From NCBI GenBank assembly GCA_022702545.1, contig JAHRBC010000005.1, positions 620,001 to 684,000 on the forward strand: a DNA stretch of 64,000 nt, read 5' to 3'. Numbering within the stretch: the stretch's first letter is position 1; every line of letters begins with the position of its first letter. The notes under the pieces were generated by a model. It saw nothing but the letters and a program-made list of their open reading frames with translations. It was not told the DNA's origin and did not search any database. Source of the stretch: Phycomyces nitens (taxonomy: Eukaryota; Mucoromycota; Mucoromycetes; Mucorales; Phycomycetaceae). Below are positions 1 through 12,587 of this stretch, piece after piece. The translations under genes were made by a program, and so were the position numbers.

Positions 1-222
1 CCAAACTCAACGGTTTGGCTAATGACAGGGGGGGCTGTGCACACTTGTACAATGTCCATTCACGGATAAATAATGCGTGTCAGAATCACGCGTCTTTTGC
101 ACGTACCAGAGTGATACAGAAGTCGAGATATAGAGTGCTTGGGCGATATTGCAGACATTCATCCTATGACGCAGCGACATGTGTTTATACGAGCAAATTA
201 AAATCTAAAATAAAAAAAATCT

Positions 223-230
223 TATATAAG
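223..230 (+). promoter_or_regulatory. TATA-like box of the IF1 gene
   Basis: TATATAAG lies 41 bp before the IF1 start codon, preceded by an A-rich tract. The position fits a TATA element with a very short leader. No other core element was recognised in the first 270 bp of the window, which otherwise hold no convincing gene. Confidence 0.4.
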
Positions 231-270
231 GACGACCAGGTTGGTGTGGTTGGGCTTTATCTTTTAAAAC

Positions 271-590
271 ATGTTTGCCAAATCTTTCCTCCGTATCTCT
301 ACTCGTTCCATTGTTGCCCGTCGTGGTATCCAGACTACCCGCGTTGCCAAGACCGATGGTGCCATTAACACCTCCCGTGGTAGCTTCAGCGACAAGGAGA
401 AGGCTGTCGAGAACCAGTGGGCCTACACTCACGTAAGTCTTCATCATGTTATATTGGCCCGTCTAACATGTCATTATAGGATGCTGAGAAGCTCAAGAAG
501 TTGCGCGAGACTTTGGCCTTGACCGAGAAGCACACTGCTGAATTGAAGAAGCATCTTGATGAGTTCGAGAAGTCCATTGTTAAGAAGTAA
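271..590 (+). CDS. INH1: Mitochondrial F1Fo-ATPase inhibitor (IF1 family)
   Basis: Two exons, 271-432 and 480-590, with a 47-nt GT-AG intron, give a 90-residue protein. IF1 binds F1-ATPase at low pH and blocks ATP hydrolysis when the membrane potential collapses. The N-terminus (MFAKSFLRISTRSIVARR) is an arginine-rich matrix presequence. The mature part has the expected order: a Gly/Ser-rich inhibitory stretch (GSFSDKEKAVENQW) followed by a charged helix (EKLKKLRETLALTEKHTAELKKHL) that would form the coiled-coil dimer. Length is normal for fungal IF1. The phase-0 junction reads AYTH|DAEK. It converges on the D-amino-acid oxidase gene 242 bp downstream. The unspliced frame runs into unrelated sequence, so the intron is needed. 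Confidence 0.93.
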
Positions 591-832
591 ATTCATCCCA
601 CACTTCCACTTGTACATTATCCAAAAAGTTACTATATAAAAACGAAAACCGATTTGTTATAATTTTTTTTGGCTTTATTATTATTATTATTATTATTTAT
701 TGCATTTTGATATTTAGGGTTATCCCTTATCATTTATATCAATTTTTGCTGTTGTTGTTGTTTTTTGAGTTTCTAAATATTCAATATGCCAAGTAGTACA
801 ATGACTGATAAAGATCAAGTCAAGTTAATTGT

Positions 833-2279
833 CTAGAGCTTGGAGATCAGGCCTGTCTTATCGCTCAACAGCTTCACAACCAGAGCACTAGAACCCCAGC
901 TAGATTGGTAGCCTAACCATAAAACATTCAGGTAAGTTAAAAGTGTAGGGTAGGTTAGATATTACGTACCATGAGAGCTGTGGCCGTAGTTGTGGCAGAC
1001 TGTGTACTTTTTGCCGTTGGGGAGAGCTAGAAGAGACATGAGAACACAATAACTTGGAAGAATATATAGACTTACCACGGGTCTCCTTCTCGATACGAAT
1101 GCCACCCTTGCGTCCGGGTCTGAAACCGACATTGACTGATACGATATCGAATGCCTCGGGTCCCTTACCGTGGGTGAGGGCGGGATAAAGTTTGTAGCAG
1201 TTCTTGAGGAGAACCTTGGTCAGCTCAGGATCAGGCTTAGTATCCTTGTTGACCAAGTCCATGGTGCCACCACAGATAACAGTTCCGTCAGCACGAGGGA
1301 TAATGTAGGTAAAATAGCCATCGCCTAAAAACAGATAAACAGATGAGGATGGGGGTCAAGATTGGATGTGGTCTCGAGCGTACCATCACGGTAGAGCTGC
1401 TGCTTGATGTGGGGAGCACGGACAAGGACAGTCTGACCACGGAGGGTGTACATGTTGTCGTCCTTGACATCAGCCAAGTCTCGGGCACCCATGGCAGTGC
1501 AGTTGACAAGAGTGTCGGCATCTGTGTACTTTTGCATAACCTCCTGGAGACTTCCAAAGCTGCCTCTCTCGAGACGACCACCAAGACTCTCAAGGGTGCG
1601 AACCAACCATGCAAGATAGGTAGGGACACTTGTTGTAACTGAGAAAATACATTAATTACTCCGTCCGAATATTTGTGTCGCCTATATAATATTACTCACA
1701 CGATACAAAACGGAAACCAGTTGCGGTTCCCTCGGGCAATAAATCCTTGGGAATCTCTTGGAACTATAGGGATATTAGGGTTTTTGTTGATTGTGGCCCA
1801 AATATACCCTTACCTCTTCGTAATGGTCGCGAACCCAGAGGCTATCCTCACCAGCAGCATCTGGGAGATCGTTGTAGTGGACACCAGGGCAGTACATCAC
1901 ACCAGCAGAGTAGTCTTCGAGTGCCAGGCGCTTGAATTCAGCCAAAGTGTACTTGTCGATTGCTGAAACAGGCAATCAAAATCAAAATTGACCCATTTTG
2001 CAGACTCAACCGCATATCTTTAATAGTCATACCCTGAAGACGCTTGTCATTGCTGCTAGCAAAACTGAGAATAGATGCACCAGCCCAGGGAGAAGTGTAT
2101 TCGGGTGACATGTCACCAGGAATATGCTTGCCCACAACCACGACGTTCTTGTGGCCATTGCGCAAGAGAGAGATAGCTGTAGTAAGTCCACTGACACCAG
2201 CACCTACAATTGACACCTGTCAGCAAAGAGTCAATGTGGCCTTTATCTATACGTTACCGAGAATAACAACACCAGGCAT
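833..2279 (-). CDS. DAO1: D-amino-acid oxidase, FAD-dependent, peroxisomal
   Basis: Eight exons on the minus strand: 2279-2258, 2203-2006, 1962-1814, 1763-1700, 1638-1384, 1324-1076, 1026-970, 912-833. The product oxidatively deaminates D-amino acids (or D-aspartate) to keto acids, NH3 and H2O2. The first 15 residues form the FAD-binding dinucleotide fold, MPGVVILGAGVSG, split by a tiny 22-nt first exon. Other family landmarks are VNCTAMGARDL (FAD contact), VNVGFRPGRKGGIR (substrate carboxylate arginine region) and the C-terminal HNYGHSSHGYQSSWG signature. The protein ends in SKL, a canonical type-1 peroxisomal targeting signal, so the H2O2 would be made where catalase resides. Specificity for neutral versus acidic D-amino acids cannot be decided. 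Exon 4 ends at a strong GTGAGT donor; a nearby GT would break the frame. Confidence 0.95.
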
Positions 2280-4142
2280 TATTTGATAAGAGGAAGAAAA
2301 AAGAATAAATGTCAAGTCACCAGTCAAATCGACCTTTTATGAGTGTTTTTGTATCTCGTACCCAGGTTTTAGGACCAAAATGTTACACCAGATTGTCCGG
2401 CAAGATCTGGCCGCACAGAGTATGTCCGATCCGTACCTGTCCTTTTGGGATAAACAAATAGTTGTTCACACGATTGATGTTATTTTACCCATTCTGGGGT
2501 TGCGGGAGCAAGCTAGCCAATATCCACGTGACTGCTGTTCTGACAGCTCGCACAAATCAGAAAGTCAATCTGTTGTTGTGTTTCAGCCAATGTTTAGTAG
2601 AGATTAAAGGCGCTACACACACAGGATAGTATGTATAATAAAGTTGGTCTAAAGAGCCAATTAAGATGGAGATGGAGGCGATTCGTAAGCTAAACCTTTT
2701 TCAACAAAGACGGATACTAAAAAAAAAGGATATATTGAGTAACCAAGACTTGTTTTTGAGCCAAATATTTGTGGGTAAAGTTAAACCAGCTTGATAACCA
2801 TTGTTCTTTATCTTTCCTAGATAGCATTTCCCGTCCTTTTCAATTAACCCTGTTGAGTGAATTTAGAAGTCAAAAGATAAAGATAAACGTAGATCTTTGG
2901 GTAACATTTACTAAAAAGACAGCCGAATATTTACAGTATCCATCTGAAAAAAGATTGAACATTTCCAATAAATTCTGCTCAATAAACCGTACACAATTGC
3001 CCGTGTTTGTGTGCAGAAACAGCGCACAATGTGGAATCTTTTTCTGGATATCAAAGTTACAAAATATGTCTGGTCTTTCCAGCAAGTTTGGCATTTCTCC
3101 ATGCCTAATATCATCTCAAGGCGATGCTCTTGTGGAACATCTTGACAGGAGTTTAGCATGCCCAACCAATTGGTAACTAACGAGAGATAAAGATGATCTA
3201 CTAATTTGCAATACCAAGAAAAAAACACATGTTTTTTTAAAGTGGTGCTAGCAATGAGTTGGAATAGATTTATATATATTTATTTAATAATAATTAAATA
3301 TCTATTGACAATTATATTGCCCAATCCCTCTTTCTCTTCTTCTTCTTCTTCTCTCTTTAGTTCAATTGACTTTCTCAATAAAATCAAAAATGTTGTTATA
3401 AATGCAGAATTGAAATCATAAACATAATAATAATAATAATATAAAGACTGGGCAATGGATAGTTAAAGTACCGCCTCTCTATTTTTTACGTCAGAGGCAT
3501 AGAATGACGCAGCGAGTGAATGAAAACTGCTCATCACCATCTTCTTCTTCTTCTTCTTGTACCGTTCCACTTGCCCTTGAGAAAGGTAAATTTCGTTTCT
3601 CGTCCTTTGAAAGAGTCATCTCCCTCTCTTTTCCCGTATCTACCTGCTACTTCTGGTTCCTGTCTATCGTCAGACGTCCCATCCTCTGTCTGGATCCTTC
3701 ATACGCGATAATATTGAAGTGATCGCAACTGATGAAAAAAAAAAAGAAAACAAGAAAGAGAACCTGTCTTTCTTGGTCATCATTACTTTCTGACGTGTCA
3801 ATGCTTGTTTTATTGCCACGGTGTTGATCTCTTCCCCTTTTGCTTTTCTACAATTCCTTTATTGATCCATAATCCAAGGATGTGCTACGCCTCCTAGAAT
3901 CTACCTTTTTTTCTTTTTTTTTTCTTTTTCTTTATACCATCATCCACTTCATCTCTTTCTTGACGATCATCTTGTATGAGGAGGATTCTGGATACGCGGA
4001 GGAAAAGGAATACCAAAAATGCGTGCACGTCATTCGGGACCAGAGAGAGAATGAGAAACTTTCATTGTGGTCGAGCCTACGTCCTTACTAAACTTTCGGT
4101 GATATCCCTTCTTTTCCCCCTCTCCAGTTCTTATATACAATA
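2280..4142. other. Divergent intergenic region between DAO1 and SUB2
   Basis: No convincing gene. The longest open frame (2769-3176, 135 codons) has no recognisable domain, and both strands are equally open there, so it is treated as chance. An E-box CCACGTGAC sits at 2524-2532, about 245 bp before the DAO1 start. Long pyrimidine tracts (3330-3360, 3537-3560, 3898-3935) precede SUB2; CT-rich leaders also occur in front of RAB4, so this is probably promoter/5' UTR. Confidence 0.6.
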
Positions 4143-5594
4143 ATGTCTGCTGCCGACCACACTGACGATCTTATCGACTACGATGAAGAAGAGGAACACA
4201 TTGTTCAGCCCAAGACAACCCACAACGAACCTGAAGCAACAGGTGCAGATGACGAGTCAAAGAAGGACAAGAAGGGCTCTTATGTTGGTATCCACTCTAC
4301 CGGTTTCCGTGATTTCTTGCTGAAGCCTGAGTTATTGAGAAGTATTGTCGACTGCGGTTTTGAGCATCCATCTGAAGGTAATTACACACTCTCAGTTCAC
4401 AATCCACCATCATGATTGACAAAGTCAAACCGTCAATCCATAGTCCAGCAAGAGTGCATTCCTCAGTCTATCCTCGGCATGGATGTCATTTGCCAGGCAA
4501 AATCTGGTATGGGTAAGACTGCTGTGTTTGTGCTGGCCACCCTCCAACAGATTGAACCCGTTGATGGCGATGTATCTGTCGTCGTTCTTTGCCACACTCG
4601 TGAGTTGGCTTTCCAGATCAAGAACGAGTATGCTCGTTTCTCAAAGTACCTTCCCGAGATCCGCACCGAGGTGTTTTACGGTGGTGTGCCAATGACCAAG
4701 GATGTAGAGACTCTCAAGGACAAGACCAAGTGTCCTCACATCCTCGTCGGTACTCCTGGTCGTGTACTTGCTCTTGTACGCGACAAGTACCTCAAGTTGG
4801 GAAATGTTAAGCATTTTGTTCTTGATGAGTGTGACAAGATGTTGGAGCAGTTGGGTATGTATAGGTGTCAAATATTCTAATAACAACGTGGATCTAATAC
4901 ATCAACGTGGATCTAATACATCAACGTAGATATGCGTAGAGATGTTCAGGATATCTTCAGATCCACTCCCCACCACAAGCAGGTCATGATGTTCTCTGCC
5001 ACTCTCGCAAAGGAGATGCGTCCTGTGTGCAAGAAGTTCATGCAGAACCCTCTTGAGATCTATGTTGACGATGAGGCCAAGTTGACTCTCCATGGTCTCC
5101 AGCAATTCTATATCAAAATGGACGAGCGCGAGAAGAACAGAAAGCTCAATGAGTTGCTTGATACTCTCGAGTTCAACCAGGTCTGCATCTTTGTTCGGTC
5201 TGTTCCCCGTGCCAACGAACTCAACCGCATCTTGACCGACTGTAACTTCCCCAGTATCTGTATTCACTCCCAGATGAGCCAAGACGAGCGCATCAAGCGT
5301 TACAAGTCATTCAAGGACTTTGAGAAGCGTATCATGGTAGCCACTGACATCTTTGGCCGTGGTATTGATATCGAGCGTGTCAATATTGTGATCAACTATG
5401 ACATGCCCGACAGTGCTGATACTTATCTTCATCGTGTTGGCCGTGCTGGTCGTTTTGGTACCAAGGGTCTTGGTATCACCTTTGTTTCGGACGACAAGGA
5501 TTCCGAGATTCTTAATGCTGTCCAGAGCCGCTTCGAGATTAACATTGTACCATTGCCCGAAGATATCGATATCAATACCTACATGACTTCTTAA
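4143..5594 (+). CDS. SUB2: ATP-dependent RNA helicase SUB2/UAP56 (DECD box)
   Basis: Three exons: 4143-4377, 4444-4854, 4930-5594. SUB2 remodels the spliceosome (branch-site step) and, with TREX, couples splicing to mRNA export. The acidic N-terminus ([11 protein letters not shown]) is typical. Motifs in order: Q motif region [12 protein letters not shown] (made by splicing), motif [15 protein letters not shown], the DECD variant of the DEAD box that separates SUB2/UAP56 from other helicases, SAT, then RecA2 motifs [14 protein letters not shown] and [10 protein letters not shown]. Length (436 aa) matches the family. Intron 1 joins GAA G|TC, intron 2 joins GG|AT to give LDMRRDVQ. Intron 2 contains a 19-nt tandem repeat over its 3' end (see findings). 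Confidence 0.97.
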
Positions 5595-7990
5595 AAAAAA
5601 AGCACAATCATTTTTGAAATAAATGAGTCTGTCCACTGTTGTGTACTACTTGATTGCAGTCTTCAAATAAAATCTGGATTATGAAATAGAGATGAATATG
5701 TAAAGGCAAATGTTAAATGACTATACTCGATATTCCACCACTGTTGTTGAAATGTCTACTTTGGCCTATTAAGCACGTACAGGTAAAATAAATAGTCTAA
5801 GCCTTTAGTGTATACATCATATACCGCCTCTTTGGTAGCAAAGGATTATAGTCTTTATTAGTTTGAACGGCAACCAAGAGATAGAGAAAGGAATATCGTG
5901 TTAACAAAGCTGGATATTGCGACTACTGGTGTCTTTATTCTGCAATAAGACATAAATACAAGTTACTTTGATCAAACATTGGGATGAAATCACCAAAAAA
6001 AAAACAGGTTTCCTAATAATAACCATTCTTGCAAGACAAATCATATCTTTATACACCTATTGAGTAACTGGGCTCAAAGGATTTATATTTGAGAGGAAAA
6101 GAGAGTATACTTATAGCATTAAGAAAAAACAACGTTTTTGTACCGTACCAATACCATTTTATGAGCTAAAATGTATGTATTTATATAAAAGACCAAACAC
6201 AAAATAAACCGAGGTTTCTCGTTTATTAAAATTTTCATAGTCCATGTGAAATGCATATGCGCGTGTACTTGTAAGCAATCATTCTCAAGGTTTAGGTGAT
6301 GCTTTTGATAATAGCGCGTCTTTTATGTTGGATTTAATTAGTGAGATGAAAAATATGTATTCTGTTTTAAAAAAGAAAAAAAATCCTGTTATTATTACAC
6401 TTATCTACAGCAAAACTCTTTAAAAAGAGTAAAAATATTGACTCGTAATAACCAACCTTGCAAAAGTGAGTATTATTACCCAAGTTTATAATGTTGTTCA
6501 AACATCAAGTATTTATTAAAACAACCTTGAAATACTTTTATGATTGATTGCATAGAATCAGCCTTAAACGGTAGGAAATGATGAGGCTAGGTAGGGATAA
6601 TATCTAGTCTGGTTGGATTGTCATCTTGATGATTGTTCAAACCAGTTTTATTATTCGCTTTTGTGCTAGGTAAAGCGCTCTCGTCGTTGATATTTATATG
6701 GATATAGTTACAGTGGTACCAAATTCATCTATTAATATAAGCAACAAAACTTTATGTACAGATATGATAAATGTTAAAGAATAACATGTAACTGCAAAAA
6801 TATAGGAAAGAGACCAACTAAGATGCTTTTTCTTTTAAAAAAATACCTTTGTAAAAATGAGAATATTATAAAGAGGTGATGCCCTGTAGAAACTTCATGG
6901 CCTTTGTATTGTAAAATATTCAAGTACAGAATTATATTTATTATCTCCGATATAATCGAAGAAATTGTTCCTGTGGTAAGTTTGGGTTGGGAACATATGG
7001 ATACTATGAGAGTGTTGTTTATTAAAGAAAGAATATTATAGTGGTTTATATAGTCACTATTCTAATTCACCTTTAATTTAATAGCTATTGTATAATTGGT
7101 GGTTATCAAGGTAGTAATAGTATAAAGTGTACGTGTGCGTAGTGTGTAACTGTTCCTGAGATGTTAACTTGCCATGATCATTAGCAAAGAGTAATCAGAG
7201 ATTGGTCGTGAAGTCTGTGTTCACTCGGCTGTGATATATATAGCACAATTCCAAGTTAAAGACTGTCCTTTGAATATACATACTATCTCATTCCGTCTTG
7301 ATAATATAAAAGACTTTATATTGCCTTTTTTTTTCGTAGTGCATGACGGCGAGAGAGATGGAGTATGCTTTATTGTTAGAAATCTAAAGATAAACAACAA
7401 GCTATTTCAATGAGTTTGTCTTTTAAAGTATTTTATCTCTTCCAGAAATCTGAAAATATTTCAGCACAAACATTTATAGAATTTCTTCTACTGAAACAAA
7501 ATATGATATAGTTCTGGCATTCAAGATCCAGTATAGTTAGAGACCTGTAAGTACTGTATATTTCTACGAGATAACACTCTTATTCTCTATTAACTACCAA
7601 TCTCACAGAAAATCTTCATATACAGCATCTACTCAACATCCATAATTTTATTCTAATATACGCGTGAATTTTATGGACCAGGAAACTTTTAAAGGATAAA
7701 TGGTTTGTGGTGTAAAAGGCTGAAAAGAAATACAAAGTATACTATGCCTCCAGTTGTTATTTGCTGATACATGGCAATTAAACATCTCAAGAACATTTGA
7801 GTACTAGATATGCGTATATTCTACCTAATTACAGCGATAACTCACTACTAGATAATAGAAATTCCTTTGCAAGAATAGAATAATAAGCATATAAAATACC
7901 ACTATTCTTTCTTTCATGGCTAGTACTCTCCCAACATTTATTTATTTCTAATATACAAGCCATCAAATTTATTGGCATCAAATAGAGTCA
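5595..7990. other. AT-rich gene-free stretch
   Basis: Stop codons are dense in all frames and no ORF longer than about 60 codons has recognisable content. It contains A/T homopolymer runs and nothing that looks like a tRNA or a repeat array. I see no supported feature here. Confidence 0.6.
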
Positions 7991-9290
7991 TTGGGTCTCT
8001 AGGACACTCATCCTAAATGCATCATCTCTTCCTCCATCCTTTGCATTCGATGTCCATTGCTCATTCCAATGCAGACCATCTTGTCATTTCTAATCTCACT
8101 TCAATAAACAATCTAGAATCGCATTTTCCATATCCTAGTACAAAAACACCTGCATTTCTTCTATTGGCATGTAATTATATGTATGGACTACCTCTTTCTT
8201 GTTCAGCAACCTCTTGCTCATCAACGAGTGCACGGACCACTTTAAAGTAACGCAAAAATCAAAAATCGGTATTCTTGTGCTCTGTCTTTAAAGTTGGTTG
8301 ATTAATCTAAATCAGCTCTCTTTCATTCCTTTGTTGCTTTGATCATCTTTACACTCTTTCTAACAAGATACCAATATTCTCGCCTACTACTTACTATTCC
8401 CATCAGTATAAAAATCTGACCAATAGAAATGGCCACATACACCATGCCCACCAGCAACATGGACGAAAGCAGTAAAAAAAGTGATAAACGCCAGATTCCT
8501 TCCCACAGCTTTGTTACACACACCAGAATAATGGTACTTTCTTATAAATACATCCATTTTGATTGCCTTTCTCTTTCTCTTTCTCTTTCTCGCACTCTAC
8601 GGTTTGTACCCAACAAGTACCATACTCCCTCAAGGTTTACACAACCAGTAGTCCATCTATTCCATCTCACGTTGCCTTTTGACCCATCTCAGACATCCGC
8701 GCGTCCTTTTTCATTTGTGAGTGTGTTTGACACGTATCCGTCCACAGATATCCGTCCACCATTTCAAACTAGCCTACAGTCATCAATCAAACCATTTTGA
8801 CACCACTGCCTGCCGTCCATACCAGTATCCGCTACCGGTCACCGTTCAATGCAACTCTTGGCTCTCCAGTCTTTACTTCCCAGTTTTGACACCCCAGTTT
8901 TTGCTTTCCAGTTTTTGCTTTCGCGTTTTTGACTTCATGTTTTGATTTCCAGTTTTTAATTTCTGTATTAATAACCGTTTTGTAGATACTCAGTAGCCGA
9001 CGGTCATGGATCAGGTAAGTGCTAGTGTTATTATAAATGTTTTCCATTTCTGCTCTCATCTTGGTCTTCTTCTTTTTATAAAAGGCTTGCAGGACACAGT
9101 GGTTCCAGGTAATATCAAGTATATCCAGGTCCAGGTCCAGAGACAAGGAATTCTGATTATACCAGACTTGGCGGCATAACTCTCAACTTCATTCTCGACA
9201 CCCAGACGATACCCAGGAAATGGTCGACCGGAACAAGCTGTTTGAGGATGGAAATGTTTTATACTTTAATCATCAATAGTTCATTACCCC
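7991..9290 (+). other. CT-rich island with a possible short spliced gene
   Basis: Base composition here is visibly less AT-rich than in the flanks. A CT-repeat (8568-8592) and imperfect tandem copies of a CCAGTTTTTGCTTT-like unit (8877-8960) precede ATGGATCAG|GTAAGT at 9006, a start codon followed by a strong donor. Splicing to CAG|GAC at about 9092 would give a short frame of roughly 31 codons. Another open frame, ending near 9280, contains DDTQEMVDRNKLFEDG. I recognise no family and could not join these into one protein. On the minus strand 8323-8523 encodes a hydrophobic stretch (WRLSLFLLLSSMLLVGMVYV). It could be a small gene, a decayed gene, or promoter-like sequence. Confidence 0.2.
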
Positions 9291-10189
9291 TAATATATAA
9301 TTTGTTCTATAAAACATTACCTGCAAATAAATGATTAAATGTGAATAATTATAAAGTGTTGTAAACTATTAAACAGATAGTATGTTGATAATAAATACTT
9401 TTTTTTTGTAAATTTAATAAATTGTTATTTCTAGTAATAAAAGCTAAATATAAGATTGTAGGCGGTTTGTATGTGTCTATTGTATTTGTTAACGTATTAA
9501 ATTAGTTGTTATTTTTCATATTATACCGTGTAATTATATTTTAGCCAGACCGGATGGTTTATATTTTCAATCATATTCTGTCAGTCCACTCAGGCTCTCT
9601 GACTTTCTGTGGTTGCATAAAGATTCACAAAGCAATTCGAGATATTTTCCTCTTGGAATAATTTGGATTAGCTGAATGATATTGTGCTCTTTATTTGAAA
9701 GTTAATGTAGCCTAGTTTATGGTTTTATGGTTGATAAAGACATGTAGAGGGATTGAAGGATGGACATTTCCGGGACCTGTATATCATGATATATAAAAGG
9801 AAATATTACTATTTTCACCACCAAATGCATTTGGTGATTAAAACTAGTAAATATTTTAGAGTGACATTAGGCACTTTTGGCTTATTATGAATGTAAATGA
9901 TACTTAAAAATACTTGGTTGTTTTTATGGTACAAATTTGTTTATTTTGTTGAATTCAAAGCTCTATGAAATTTCTGCCCTTTTGTTCCAAACAGCGCACA
10001 TAAATTGTTGTAAAAGAAACCTGCAAATCGCTACTTTAAATAGACCTATTGCAGCAAAGAAGGATCTGTAAAAGATCAAAGTCTTTGTTTCAGAAACAGC
10101 CCAATATAATCACGTAAATTTCTCGGAATCTCGCCGTTCGTTGACTGAGAAATACTTTACGTATTTTTTATGACTTTCTTGTGAGTTAC
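9291..10189. other. AT-rich gene-free stretch with an 18-bp palindrome
   Basis: No coding sequence is supported. A perfect 18-bp palindrome, CACCAAATGCATTTGGTG, lies at 9819-9836. Otherwise only A/T-rich sequence. Confidence 0.5.
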
Positions 10190-10718
10190 AGACAATCACC
10201 AATGATGGCAATGTCCATGAACTTTAGCTCATTAGACCAAATGGCCTACCTTTGAATGATTAAGGCAAAGTATTTTCTTGGACGCGATTTATACAGCCTA
10301 TTCTTCCCTTGCTGTTCATCATGGCTTGTATTAACGCTGGAGTGTAAGATCGAAAGCCAGCCTCTCGAAGATGTTTTATAATTATGCTTATATCCACAAC
10401 CGTGTCGGTTGTTTCCATATTTTCTTTACTGGCACAGGGCGGCTCAAATGTATTCTTTCTGGTGCGTAACCTTTGGCGGTTCTGACATTTCTCGGTAACC
10501 TTTTTCGGTCTGCCTGTCCTTGGCTTCAGTTCAGTGGTCCCAGTTTTCTCCATTCGCTTAATTACATCGCGAACAGTTGATTTTGGAATGTCCATGAGGC
10601 TCGAGATCTGAGGGACTTTCATTCCAGAACGATTAAGCCAGATGATGCCACCGCAATCAAATTGGGTTTTTGGAGTACAGCCAACCCGAGACTTTGGATT
10701 ACCGTCGGTAGACGACAT
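10190..10718 (-). pseudogene. Decayed Tc1-type transposase, N-terminal part
   Basis: An open frame of 152 codons (10718-10260) resembles Tc1 transposase: a first helix-turn-helix (IIWLNRSGMKVPQISSLMDI, then PKSTVRDVIKR), the GRPKK linker before the second DNA-binding domain, and the motif HLREAGFRSYTPA that precedes the catalytic domain. Downstream, after a frameshift and a stop, a separate frame reads AIWSNELKF at about 10240-10214. This is recognisable as the WSDES.F block carrying the first catalytic aspartate, here changed to asparagine. Nothing recognisable of the later D and E blocks follows. The copy is therefore dead and truncated. Terminal inverted repeats were not found by eye. Confidence 0.75.
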
Positions 10719-12587
10719 GGCGGTATAGAGAGAAAGAGTATTTGCTAGTCAACGCAAAGGAAAAAGAAGAAAAGAAAGATAACAGAGAAAGAGGTAGATC
10801 CATTTTTGGAAAGATGCGACGACTTTTCCAGCGTGACTAGTGCCATTGTAAATTCTGTCAACGCTCGAGGTGTGATATTCGGACATAACGCGAGGCGTGT
10901 TTTATATTTACCTTGAACCACCTGAGTTCAAGGTTAAGGTAAATATACTTTGGGGCAGAAATATCATTACTACTACAGGCTTCGAAAAGAACGATTCGCA
11001 ACGTTTTACTTTTCATACTTGTAAAAATCGAAACAAAATATGATGATTTTTTTTTGAAAACACGTAAAAAATACATTTACCTAAAGGGACCATACTCTTT
11101 ACCCTTCGTTTTTGGATGCTTGGCTTGCTTCCATTTAATTATGACTAGAGCAATCAGTCTGATATCCAGAGCAGTTTGCTTTACTTTCTTGAAGAATATA
11201 AAGCGACTGGATGCCCTTTGAGATTTACTTGGGAAAGTGGCCTTTGGAGTAAATTGACTTTAAAGTTGTTTAGCAATAATAATAAAACACATGGGTTCTT
11301 GAGATCGTTGAGAGGCTTTTATTGTGTAACTATAAGCGTGATTCTATGTAATATCTTGATAAATTCTCCTGCTTTCTTCGCAGGGATATAAATGGCCATA
11401 AACGACGAGTACAAAAGACCTGTTTTTTAAAACTTGTTAAAAATAGTGTGCATCCAACATGCCTATTCTCGACTCATCGGCACACTAATAAACCATTTCC
11501 CCGGGCGTTACTCAGACTGGCAGCATTTTATCTTGACGGATAAATACCAAGCAGTTTCAATACACAATTGGTTTTTAAAAAGGTTCAAACGACCGAGTAG
11601 TGATGAGCTGCTCAACATTTCTCTTTCTTGCTGTTTTTTCTTTTTTTTCACAAGTACTCTTATATATAAAGTCTGACCAACTCAATTATGGCTTTATAGT
11701 AGAACACCTCTGTAGAAATGACTACATCATTTGTCCTGTCTACTAGATATGCTTGTTGTCTTGAACAAAATAACAATTATATTCAATGACCAAAATATAT
11801 AAAAATAAAGAGAAGTCATAAAGTGGAAAAAGGCTTTTTACTTTTAGGCAATTCAAGTGAATTTTTGAGGATAATGTGTTTTGGTTATAAATAATAAAGT
11901 GTCAATATACCAAAGGCACGAGAAAACAAAAAAGAGGTATTGAATATTCATGCATTTGATTCAAACGAATAGCATAAGCGGAATGCCAATCAAACGCGCT
12001 ATTTACTATGTAAATTTGTGTCAAGTACTTGATAAATTATCCCCACATAATTAAAGCATTTTAGAAAAAAAAAGTGGGGCTATTATGACTCATACTGGCA
12101 AGATAGAGAGTAAAGATGAGAAAATACTTGGGGAATACTCTTTCAAAAGAAACGAGTGGCTAAATATTGGGATCTTTAGATTGTTTACATGTATAACATA
12201 CTAATTTCTCGACATTTAATGGACTAGTACAATGTTTACAATATTGACGGCCTAGTTATCAGGACATTGGATATGGTATAAATTTTACTTTATACCAAAG
12301 ACTTAATTTTATAGTTTTAACAAAGTCAAGTTCACAATAGTCATTATAGCTTACCTATGGAATATTTGCAAGACCTATGGACATTGTAGTGGTTTTTTTT
12401 TATTGATTTCTGTGTATGTTTCTTTTGGTTGACATATAATTCCACTGTTTTATCTACCGAATCTTCATCCTTTTATATTTATAAAAAGGATATTGTATAT
12501 GTATATAGTTATCTGACAGGAAAGGACCCAAGATTCACTTGATTTTTGCATTTTCTTTTGTAGCGAGACGATCTGGTTCAGACTTGG
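10719..12587. other. AT-rich gene-free stretch with one hairpin
   Basis: Nothing coding is supported. An inverted repeat, ACCTTGAAC ... GTTCAAGGT with a 7-nt loop, sits near 10910-10934, about 200 bp upstream of the Tc1 relic start, and might be a remnant of that element. The remainder is AT-rich sequence without recognisable motifs. Confidence 0.45.

Noticed and set aside
2769..3228. ORFs of 135 and 105 codons upstream of SUB2
   Set aside because: Overlapping frames on opposite strands with no recognisable domain or gene structure; probably chance.
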